Assembly: GCA_964594045.1 (NCBI GenBank)
Contig: CAZQKR010000013.1
Location: 1 to 64,000 of the forward strand
Direction of reading: 5' to 3'
DNA from: UBA2365 sp964594045
Lineage (GTDB): Bacteria; Bacteroidota; Bacteroidia; Chitinophagales; Saprospiraceae
DNA: 64,000 nt
In this document: positions 16,337-24,327 of the stretch, in pieces
How the letters are laid out: each line of letters opens with the position of its first letter
Position numbering within the stretch: position 1 is the first letter of the stretch
Program-made: the position numbers and the translations under genes
The notes under the pieces: generated by a model
Database searches by the model: none
What the model was told of the DNA's origin: nothing
The model's input: only the letters and a program-made list of their open reading frames with translations

Positions 16337-16564
16337 TATTTAGAAACTTTACGTATAATAAAAAGTGAAAATACATAAATTATTGCTTACAAAAACTAAT
16401 ATTTTATTTACCGGAGAATAATGACCGCTATCATTTTGCCACAACAGAATAAAAAACTATTTTTACCTGACAATGGGCGAAGATATTTTTCAACAGCCCG
16501 CAGAAATACTTATGTTGCCCTGCAAATTCGGTAATTTTATAAAAAACAACTTATTATTTGACTT

Positions 16565-18394
16565 ATGAAAAAACTATTACTTATCGCTTTTTATTTTGTA
16601 GGTTTTGCTTTTTTGACCGGGCAGAACGTTATCTTGACTGAAAACTTTGATGGATTTACAGCCGGGGTTAAATTTACACAGGCTTTCAACAACAAGGATG
16701 TCTGGACAACCTGGAGCAACGCACCGGGAGGTGCCGAAGATGCCTTGTTATCCGATAAATTTGCTGTTTCTGCACCCAATTCGCTGGTACTGGCCAACAG
16801 TCAGGATATCGTACTTTTGTTGGGCGACCGGCTTGACGGGAGATATATCGTCGAATTCGATCTGCTGATTGAGACAGGTAAGATCGGGTATTACAATATG
16901 CTGAATGATTTTGCAGGATCCAACAGTGTCTGGGCATACCAGGTGTATTTCAATACCGGAGGCAAAGGGGTGATCGATGCCGGCAAGGCCAGTGCGGCAA
17001 CCTTTGATTTTGCTTATGACTCCTGGATACATGTCAGCACCGTAATCGATCTTGACGATGATTTTGCTACATTATACTTTGATGATGATGAAATTATTTC
17101 ATGGAAATGGAGCTCGGGAACAGGCGGCGCAGGTACCTTGAACAAACTCGATGCAGTCAATTTTTACGGCAACACTACCGGCGGAAGTTCCGGAATGTAC
17201 ATTGATAATGTAGTGTTCAGCAGTACTGCCGCTCCTGAACCCCCAACAGGTCTTAAAGCTGAAGTTGTGGATGAAAAGGATATCCTTTTGACATGGAATC
17301 CGGATCCAAACGAGCCGGACAACTATGTCCTCACCAAAAACGGAGTGATTATTCCGGTTGCCATTACGGACACATTCTACCTGGACACACCATATCCGGG
17401 TATAGCCAGGTATGCCATCAGGTCCAACAAAGCCGGACTGGGATACTCCCATTCTTCTGAGATGGTGGAAGCAGAAATTGCCGGCGGAGTGGACAGAAAA
17501 TATGTCTTGTTCGAGATCGGAACAGGTACGGGTTGCCCGTATTGTCCCGGCGCTGCGATGGGTGCACAGGATATGAAAGCTAACGGTGACGAGGTGATCA
17601 TCCTCAAATACCACAATTACAACCTGACTGACCCATTCAATTCAGCAGCTTCCAAGGAGCGCGCCGGCAATTATTACAAGATCACCGGATATCCTACAAG
17701 CTTTGCAGACGGAACACTTTCAGTGGTTGGAGGTAGCAATACTGTTTCCCTTTTCCCCGGTTATCACCAGCATTACCTGCAAAGAAAGGAGAGAAGGGAA
17801 TTGTATTCGCTGGATGTGCATGTCTGGAACCTGGAGGGAAAAAAATACAGGGCTGAGATCATGGTATCCGAATTGCATGGTTTCGTTACGGAAGAGAAGA
17901 CATTGCACACAGCCATAACAGAAAGCAATATTGCATATAACTGGCAAAATCAGACCAAGGTTGAAAATGCGGTCAGGAATATGTACCCGAATGCATTCGG
18001 GACCAAGCTGGATTTTTCAGAGGAAAAAGAACATTTTCTCAACGTTGATTTCACTCTGGGAGACAACTGGGTAAAAGACAACCTCGAATTCGTTGTGTTT
18101 CTTCAGGCAGATCCATCCAAAGAAGTGATGGTCGCCACCAAAGTTTCCCTCAAGGATGTCCTTTTGAACCTGAATGATATGGCCGGGACTGGACATGCTG
18201 TTTATCCCAATCCGGTTCAGTCAGTACTGAATGTCCGTATTGATGGTGAAAAAACATTTGAGATCATGGACATCACTGGTAAAAAAATGATACACGGAAC
18301 AACATCTGGAAGGATTGATGTTGGCCGGCTCGAATCCGGAATGTATTTTATACGAATTGGAGACGGTGATACACAGAAATTTATCAAGCAATAA
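16565..18394 (+). CDS. Omp28-like T9SS cargo protein with an intact CxxC
   Basis: A 609-residue secreted protein. Order: signal peptide (1-20, ending FLTGQ); a beta-sandwich of LamG type (about 20-225: LTENFDGFTAGVKF, GMYIDNVVF); an FN3-like module (about 230-310); a thioredoxin-fold domain related to Omp28 (about 315-520: GTGCPYCPGAA with a CxxC, SAASKERAGNYYKITGYP); and a T9SS type A sorting domain (about 535-609: HAVYPNPVQS, GMYFIRIGDG). It is exported through the outer membrane and anchored or released there. A redox or disulfide role is plausible from the CxxC but unproven. It is followed by its own terminator and by a close paralog. Confidence 0.85.
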   Translation: MKKLLLIAFYFVGFAFLTGQNVILTENFDGFTAGVKFTQAFNNKDVWTTWSNAPGGAEDALLSDKFAVSAPNSLVLANSQDIVLLLGDRLDGRYIVEFDLLIETGKIGYYNMLNDFAGSNSVWAYQVYFNTGGKGVIDAGKASAATFDFAYDSWIHVSTVIDLDDDFATLYFDDDEIISWKWSSGTGGAGTLNKLDAVNFYGNTTGGSSGMYIDNVVFSSTAAPEPPTGLKAEVVDEKDILLTWNPDPNEPDNYVLTKNGVIIPVAITDTFYLDTPYPGIARYAIRSNKAGLGYSHSSEMVEAEIAGGVDRKYVLFEIGTGTGCPYCPGAAMGAQDMKANGDEVIILKYHNYNLTDPFNSAASKERAGNYYKITGYPTSFADGTLSVVGGSNTVSLFPGYHQHYLQRKERRELYSLDVHVWNLEGKKYRAEIMVSELHGFVTEEKTLHTAITESNIAYNWQNQTKVENAVRNMYPNAFGTKLDFSEEKEHFLNVDFTLGDNWVKDNLEFVVFLQADPSKEVMVATKVSLKDVLLNLNDMAGTGHAVYPNPVQSVLNVRIDGEKTFEIMDITGKKMIHGTTSGRIDVGRLESGMYFIRIGDGDTQKFIKQ

Positions 18395-18397
18395 ATA

Positions 18398-18428
18398 AAA
18401 AAAAGCCCTGATGAAGGGCTTTTTTTTT
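18398..18428 (+). terminator. Terminator after the first Omp28-like gene
   Basis: The hairpin AGCCCT-GATGA-AGGGCT is flanked by A and T runs. It starts four bases after the stop and is identical in sequence to the one after the paralog at 20505. Confidence 0.85.
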
Positions 18429-18672
18429 ATCCCTATGTTTTCAGGTTGTTTTTTCAGTTGCTCAACTGAATTACTGAAATATATCGTAATTAATATCAAT
18501 TCCTGATGATTGTAGTCCTTTTATAGGGGCTTTTGTATTTGCTGATACAGTTATTTGTGAAAAATTTGGAAATTCAGGAAAAATTGTGTATATTCCTCTC
18601 CAGTTTCAGAGAATCCGAAACCTGTATTCAATTTCATTAAGAGTTTATTAATCAATCATTTAAAACTTGGTT

Positions 18673-20502
18673 ATGAAAAAATTGATTTTATGCACATTTT
18701 GTATGGCGCTTTTGACCATCCTGAATGGACAGGAGGTTATACTTAGCCAGAACTTTGATGGATTCACTTCTGGGGTCAAATTTGCAGAGGCATTTAATGA
18801 CAATACTATTTGGACAACATGGGACAACAATCCGGGTGGTAACAAAGATGCCGTATTGTCAGACAGACATGCTGTTTCCGCACCGAATTCGCTGGTATTA
18901 TCCGGTAAGCAGGATATAGTAATGCTACTTGGAGGAAGGGTCAGCGGGAGATACATGGTTGAATTCGATATGTTAGTTCATTCTGATGGCGGTGGATATT
19001 TCAATTTGTTGAATGAGTTTGCCGGCAACAACAGTTCCACATCTTTTGAGGTTTATTTCAAGTGGGATGGCAAAGGAATGGTGAATGAAAGAGAAGCTGA
19101 AGGTATAGCGACTTTTGATTTTACCCGCAACAAATGGTTTCATGTAATTACCGTCATTGATCTTGATGATGATTTTATGACATTGTATATCGATGATAAG
19201 AAAGTAATTTCCAGGAAGTGGAGTTCAGGATCGGATAATGCAGAGATAAGAAAACTGGATGCCGTCAATTTTTGGACTTATACTGCAGAGAATTCGGTCG
19301 GAATGTACATTGACAACGTTGTTTTCAGCAGTGCACAGCCGCCATCACCACCTGTAGGCCTGAAAGCTGAGGTGATTGAAGGAGCTGAAGTTCTTTTGAG
19401 GTGGAATCCTGCGCCGGATGTCATCGATGATTATATGCTCACCGCCAACGGGGAAATTCTGGAAGGTTCAATTACTCAGACTTATTATTTACACAAACCT
19501 TATCCGGCAATTTTGAATTATGGCATTCGTTCCCATAAAGCAGGTGAAGGCTTGTCACATTCCCCGGAAATGGTATCAGTGGAAATTGAAGGTGGAAAGG
19601 AACGAAAGTATGTGCTTTTTGAGATTGGAACCGGGATTACAAATATGAATTGTCCGGGAGCCGCCATGGCTGCCAGAGATATGATCAGCAATGGCAATGA
19701 AGTGATCATCATCAATTATCATAATCAGCACCTGATGGATCCGTTCAACACTGCAGCTTCTAAAGAACGGGCAGGCAATTACTACAAGATCAGCAACTTT
19801 CCAACGAGCATGACCGATGGAATCATCGCCGCTGAAGGTGGTAGCCTGAATGTTTCTCTTTTCCCGGAATATCATCAGAATTATAATCAGCGCAGGGACA
19901 GAAGGGAATTGTATGAACTGGATGTAGAGATCACTCATTTGGGTGGCAAAAATTTCAGGGCAGAAATACGGGCAACTGAACTCTATGATTACATCTTGGA
20001 AGATTTGACCCTTCATACAGCGGTTACTGAGTCAGACATTGCCTATAACTGGCAAAACCAGACAGAACTTGATCATGTCCTTAGAAGTATGTATCCCGAT
20101 GCATTCGGCACTAAACTGGATTTCAGTGATGAAAAGGAACATACGCTGATGTTTGATTTTACTTTGGGAGACAACTGGGTAAAAGAGAATCTCGAATTCG
20201 TGGTATTTCTTCAGGCGGATCCATCCAAGGAAGTGATGGTTGCCACAAAGGTTTCCCTTAAGGACGTCCTTTTGAACCTGAATGATATGGCCGGGACTGA
20301 ACATGCTGTTTATCCCAATCCGGTTCAGTCGGTACTGAATGTCCGTGTTGATGGTGAAAAAACATTTGAGATCATGGACATCACTGGTAAAAAAATGATA
20401 CACGGAACAACATCTGGAAGGATTGATGTTGGCCGGCTCGAATCCGGAATGTATTTTATACGAATTGGAGACGGTGATACACAGAAATTTATCAAGCAAT
20501 AA
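18673..20502 (+). CDS. Omp28-like T9SS cargo protein, paralog lacking the CxxC
   Basis: A 609-residue paralog of the preceding gene with the same order: signal peptide (ending TILNGQ), beta-sandwich, FN3-like module, Omp28 thioredoxin-fold domain and T9SS sorting domain. The redox motif is altered: the aligned segment reads GTGITNMNCPGAA, so the first Cys is replaced by Asn and only the second remains. The last 70 or so codons are nearly identical to the upstream copy, and the final 154 nt of coding sequence are base-identical. The ATG at 18673 is preferred to the TTG two codons upstream. It probably keeps a structural or binding role without thiol chemistry. Confidence 0.85.
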   Translation: MKKLILCTFCMALLTILNGQEVILSQNFDGFTSGVKFAEAFNDNTIWTTWDNNPGGNKDAVLSDRHAVSAPNSLVLSGKQDIVMLLGGRVSGRYMVEFDMLVHSDGGGYFNLLNEFAGNNSSTSFEVYFKWDGKGMVNEREAEGIATFDFTRNKWFHVITVIDLDDDFMTLYIDDKKVISRKWSSGSDNAEIRKLDAVNFWTYTAENSVGMYIDNVVFSSAQPPSPPVGLKAEVIEGAEVLLRWNPAPDVIDDYMLTANGEILEGSITQTYYLHKPYPAILNYGIRSHKAGEGLSHSPEMVSVEIEGGKERKYVLFEIGTGITNMNCPGAAMAARDMISNGNEVIIINYHNQHLMDPFNTAASKERAGNYYKISNFPTSMTDGIIAAEGGSLNVSLFPEYHQNYNQRRDRRELYELDVEITHLGGKNFRAEIRATELYDYILEDLTLHTAVTESDIAYNWQNQTELDHVLRSMYPDAFGTKLDFSDEKEHTLMFDFTLGDNWVKENLEFVVFLQADPSKEVMVATKVSLKDVLLNLNDMAGTEHAVYPNPVQSVLNVRVDGEKTFEIMDITGKKMIHGTTSGRIDVGRLESGMYFIRIGDGDTQKFIKQ

Positions 20503-20504
20503 AT

Positions 20505-20536
20505 AAAAAAAAGCCCTGATGAAGGGCTTTTTTTTA
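20505..20536. terminator. Bidirectional terminator between convergent genes
   Basis: The hairpin AGCCCT-GATGA-AGGGCT has an A run on the left and a T run on the right. It serves the plus-strand Omp28-like gene and possibly the minus-strand gene ending at 20544. It belongs to the segment shared with 18398-18428. Confidence 0.85.
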
Positions 20537-20543
20537 TACGGTT

Positions 20544-21512
20544 TTATGAAATGATCTGATTTGCTGCTCTGGTCAGCCGGTCATTGATCGCCATACCGAT
20601 ACCTACATCTGGTAAAAACTCCGCAACGATCCGGTCCAGCTTCATGGTGTCCAGTTCGTACATGGCCAGATAAAGGTTTTTGGCTGCCTCTGCCAGGTCG
20701 CCGGAAGGAGAAAGTATCCTTTGAAATTCTCTGGGGACCAAAGGATGGCAGGTAGTGAAGGCAAGAATTCCTGTGTGCTCGACCGGAAAATGATCCTGGA
20801 AGTTTTCGATGTGTTTGGTTAGGAAAACAGGTGTTTTTGGCGCGTAATGCGACAGGGACATACCGGAAGTGATGATCTCCTGATCCCTGTTTTCATGGAT
20901 TTTAACCTCTGAGCAAACAGTTTCTACATCCGATGGGGTAATGAATCCTTTCCTGTAGATGACCGGTATTTCCCCATCAAAACCGATTATGGTGGATTCA
21001 ATGCCTTTTTGGCATGGCCCGCCATCCAGAATGTATCTGATCTTGTCTCCAAGTTGTTCCTTAACCTGAACGGCACTGGTCGGGCTGATATAGCCGTAAG
21101 GATTTGCGCTCGGCGCTGCCAATGGATAATCCAGCATATTCAGGAGGGAAAGTGTCAATGGATGATTCGGAATTCTGACAGCTACCCTGGGTAAGCTTGC
21201 AGTGGTTTGATCAGGTATGAGCGCTGTTTTTTCCAGCAGCAGCGTCATCGGTCCGGGCCAGAATTTCTCTGCCAGTCTGAGAGCATTCTGAGGAATATTC
21301 CGGACATATTTTTCGAATTGATCAAAATCGGGTAAATGAATAATGAGTGGATTATTTTCCGGTCTGCCCTTGATCTGGTAGATCTTTTTGACCGTATCTG
21401 CATGAAGCGCATTGCCTGCCAGACCATAAACCGTTTCAGTGGGAATAGCGATCACTTCTCCCTGATTCAACAATTCGCTTGCAATCTGCAGATTTTTACC
21501 GATTTCGGCCAT
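20544..21512 (-). CDS. L-threonylcarbamoyladenylate synthase, long (Sua5) form
   Basis: Makes threonylcarbamoyl-AMP from threonine, bicarbonate and ATP, the first step of t6A37 tRNA modification. The 322-residue protein has the YrdC-like domain (about 1-200: VIAIPTETVYGLAGNAL, IKGRPENNPLI, PLAAPSANPYGYISPT) and the extra C-terminal Sua5 domain joined by the linker ITSGMSLSHYAPKTPV, so it is the Sua5/YwlC rather than the short TsaC type. The ATG at 21512 (MAEIGKNL) is chosen over an upstream TTG. Confidence 0.93.
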   Translation of the reverse strand: MAEIGKNLQIASELLNQGEVIAIPTETVYGLAGNALHADTVKKIYQIKGRPENNPLIIHLPDFDQFEKYVRNIPQNALRLAEKFWPGPMTLLLEKTALIPDQTTASLPRVAVRIPNHPLTLSLLNMLDYPLAAPSANPYGYISPTSAVQVKEQLGDKIRYILDGGPCQKGIESTIIGFDGEIPVIYRKGFITPSDVETVCSEVKIHENRDQEIITSGMSLSHYAPKTPVFLTKHIENFQDHFPVEHTGILAFTTCHPLVPREFQRILSPSGDLAEAAKNLYLAMYELDTMKLDRIVAEFLPDVGIGMAINDRLTRAANQIIS

Positions 21513-21685
21513 AGCCTTTATTTTGGGCAGCAAAATAAAGGATAAAACGCGATTTAAACATCAAAACATCGGAATTTTGTCCGAAACGGAGCGGGTGAAC
21601 GATGCAGTCAGCCAATTCAAAACTGCTTTTGGGCATAATGAAACATTTCAGAAGAGGTTTCTGACTGTCAGAATTTTTCTTCAGA

Positions 21686-22798
21686 TCATTCTGGTCTTAA
21701 TCGCAAGAACATTCCCGGACTTTCAGAAAGTATATAAATGTAGCCATCCGGCCCTTGCCGGACATCCCTGAACCGGGCACTACCTTCCAGCAATTTTTCA
21801 GCATGAATCACTTTTTCGTCTTCCATGACCAATCGGTGAATATGCTGACCTGCCAAAGCCCCGGCAAGTATATTCCCTTTCCAGAGAGGATATTTTTCAC
21901 TGTTCACGAAACACATTCCGCATGGTGCGATCGATGGTGTCCAATGGCTGACCGGATCTTGCATGCCTATAAGTGTCTGGTTTTCAGAGATCACTGAATC
22001 ATCATAGTTGATGCCATACGTAGCCAGGGGCCAACCGTAGTTTTTTCCTTTTTGAATGATATTGACCTCGTCGCCTCCCTGAGGACCGTGTTCATGAGCC
22101 CATATTTTTCCTGTTTCAGGATTTATGGTCATGCCTTGTATATTCCGGTGTCCGTAAGACCAGATTTCGGGCAATTTGCCTGGCTGGTCAGCAAAAGGAT
22201 TGTCTTCAGGAATACTGCCATCCATTCTGATCCTCATAACTTTTCCACAATGATTATTCAGTTGCTGTGCATTTTCCATTTTTCCCCGGTCTCCAATAGA
22301 AAAGTAGAGGTATCCGTCTTTGTCTATGACCATCCTTGACCCAAAATGTATGTTATCATTTGTCAGAGGACTGCCCCAAAAAAGTTGGGTGATATCACTC
22401 AGTTTACCTTCATTCAGAATTGCACGGTAAATTGCAGTATTGCCTTTTCCATTATTCTCTTTTGCCATGGAAAGGAAGATCATTTTATTTTGTTGATGAT
22501 CAGGATGCAGGATCACATCAAGTAATCCGCCCTGACCGTGTACCCAGGCAGCCGGAACTCCTTCAATGGGCTCTTTGGTCAGTTTGCCTTCTTTCCACAA
22601 GCGCAGCCTGCCCGGCCTTTCAGTGATGAGTACACTACTATCCGGTAAAAATGCCAAACTCCAGGGGTTTTCCAGTCCTTCTGCAAGGGTATCGATCCTG
22701 ATGGTCAGATCCGCAGGCTGTTTTATTTCCGGTGTTTTTTGTGTTTGATCACACGCTGTGATTAATGACACTGTGAAAATGATCAGGTAATATTTCAT
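21686..22798 (-). CDS. PQQ-dependent sugar (aldose) dehydrogenase-like lipoprotein
   Basis: A 370-residue six-bladed beta-propeller of the soluble glucose/aldose sugar dehydrogenase family (YliI/Asd-like), which oxidises sugars with PQQ. Family marks: ENPWSLAFLPDSSVLITERPG, the His of VHGQGGLLDVILHPD, FGSRMVIDKDGYLYFSIGDRG, YGHRNIQGM and HEHGPQGGDEVN with calcium and PQQ ligands. The N-terminus is a lipoprotein signal (MKYYLIIFTVSLITAC, Cys16), so it is membrane anchored, most likely facing the periplasm. The ATG at 22798 is chosen over a TTG 12 codons upstream. No PQQ biosynthesis genes are in the window. Confidence 0.87.
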   Translation of the reverse strand: MKYYLIIFTVSLITACDQTQKTPEIKQPADLTIRIDTLAEGLENPWSLAFLPDSSVLITERPGRLRLWKEGKLTKEPIEGVPAAWVHGQGGLLDVILHPDHQQNKMIFLSMAKENNGKGNTAIYRAILNEGKLSDITQLFWGSPLTNDNIHFGSRMVIDKDGYLYFSIGDRGKMENAQQLNNHCGKVMRIRMDGSIPEDNPFADQPGKLPEIWSYGHRNIQGMTINPETGKIWAHEHGPQGGDEVNIIQKGKNYGWPLATYGINYDDSVISENQTLIGMQDPVSHWTPSIAPCGMCFVNSEKYPLWKGNILAGALAGQHIHRLVMEDEKVIHAEKLLEGSARFRDVRQGPDGYIYILSESPGMFLRLRPE

Positions 22799-23375
22799 GT
22801 TGAATGTATTTAGATATTTGATTAAATCCAACAATTTTTTGGCGTATTTTGCCTGATTTCCTATTGAATCAGGCTGAAAACTACATAATGCCTGAACAGC
22901 ACTTCAGGAAAAAATGACCAAAAAACTTTTTTCCGCCTTCTTTAACCTTGCATTGAAACTTTTGCTAAATATATGTATTTTTCCTGTTTTTACCAAGGTC
23001 TGGACCTGCTTGACCGGGAATAAGGTGTTTTTTACACTAAAAGTGAATCGGGTAATTATATTTTATTCCGATGCCGATGCGTCCGGGAAAATTAATTTGA
23101 TCAAATCGATATGGATTTGTCAAAAAACAGCTGTTCCAAAGCTGTTCTTTTAAACTTAACTTAAGGGATTTTTTATTGGGGGAGACCGGATTTCTAAGCT
23201 GCTTCAGAGAGCAAACACGGGATTTTCAGAGATATTTTTGTTGGTCAGGAAAGTTGTCATAGCTGAGGATCTATATTTTTTGCATACTATATTTATCTTT
23301 TCAAAGGGAATAATGGTGATCTTTCACCTCAGAGACGGTTTTTTTAGTATATTTGAAATTACAAAATTGCAGCGC
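22799..23375. other. Non-coding region between divergent genes
   Basis: A 577-bp AT-rich stretch between divergently transcribed genes. Frames of up to about 80 codons occur but show no signal peptide, conserved motif or family, and I do not call them. It probably holds both promoters; no clear TTTG / TAnnTTTG pair was recognised. Confidence 0.4.
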
Positions 23376-24323
23376 ATGAACGGAGAGAGGAAAATTTGGA
23401 TAGGACCAGTCATTTTTATGATTCTGCTTTTTAATGCATGTTTCCAGGAAACCTCAAAAAATATTTCAAAGGTCAAATTGCCGCAGGAGATCGCTCAGTT
23501 GGACAAAGGTTTCTTTAAACCTGTTTATAACCCCAATGCTCAAAGCATTTTGCTGACAGATCAGTCCGACAAGGGTTTAAGCATGTTTGACCTGGAAACC
23601 AAGACCCTGACCAAACTTACCGAATCGGTCATTACTGATCAGAATATTTTATTTTCTCCGGATGGAACACATGTTTTCTTTGTAGAGCAAAATTTTGCCA
23701 ACAGGAAAAAGGAAAGTACACTGGTTGTGCTGGAAACATCCTCCAAAACCAAAAAAAATGCTGTTTCAGGAGTCAGAAAAATCAAGTTGCTTCAGGCAAC
23801 AGATTCGTATCTTGTTTTTCTTCAGGATGATGAACTGAGAAAGTATGACACCGAAACAGGAGAATCCTCTTCCTGTACCGATGACCGGAAATATATCTAT
23901 CTCGATGATGAACTCACCCTGGTATTTTGGCAAAACGGTGAGAAACACATCCTGAATCCCGGCGGCGACGGAAGGTATCTCTGGGTCTCCGTTTCCCCGG
24001 ACCAACAGAAGATCCTGTATCATATCGCCGGGCAGGGAGCATACATCTGTGATCATGAGGGTAAGGAGATCATTGAACTGGGGCGTTTAAGGGCTGTGAA
24101 ATGGTCACCCGATGGCAAGTGGCTGGTCGGTATGGAGGATCTGGATGACGGGAAAAAATTCACCCAATCCAATCTTTTTTTGATCTCAGCTGACGGAAAA
24201 ATCAAAAGGAATCTCACCCAGCACTCCAATATCATCTCATTATATCCTTCTTTTTCAGCAGACAGCAAAAAAGTGATCTTTAACGATGAAAATGGAAAAG
24301 TTTACCAAATCGATATTTTCTGA
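23376..24323 (+). CDS. WD40/TolB-like beta-propeller lipoprotein
   Basis: A 315-residue lipoprotein (MNGERKIWIGPVIFMILLFN, then AC, Cys at about 22). It has repeated propeller strands of PD40/TolB type: NILFSPDGTHVFFVEQ, YLWVSVSPDQQKILYHIAG, RAVKWSPDGKWLVGMED and LYPSFSADSKKVIFNDENG. Such proteins act as scaffolds at the membrane; no enzyme motif is seen. The ATG at 23376 is chosen because the lipobox follows at the right distance, and codons further upstream would hide the signal. The next gene starts 5 nt after its stop, so the two form a unit. Confidence 0.75.
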   Translation: MNGERKIWIGPVIFMILLFNACFQETSKNISKVKLPQEIAQLDKGFFKPVYNPNAQSILLTDQSDKGLSMFDLETKTLTKLTESVITDQNILFSPDGTHVFFVEQNFANRKKESTLVVLETSSKTKKNAVSGVRKIKLLQATDSYLVFLQDDELRKYDTETGESSSCTDDRKYIYLDDELTLVFWQNGEKHILNPGGDGRYLWVSVSPDQQKILYHIAGQGAYICDHEGKEIIELGRLRAVKWSPDGKWLVGMEDLDDGKKFTQSNLFLISADGKIKRNLTQHSNIISLYPSFSADSKKVIFNDENGKVYQIDIF

Positions 24324-24327
24324 TCCA

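Noticed and set aside
22914..23153. 79-codon plus-strand frame in the 22.8-23.4 kb gap
   Set aside because: It has hydrophobic patches, but no conserved features, no recognisable neighbour link and an AT-biased composition like the surrounding non-coding DNA.
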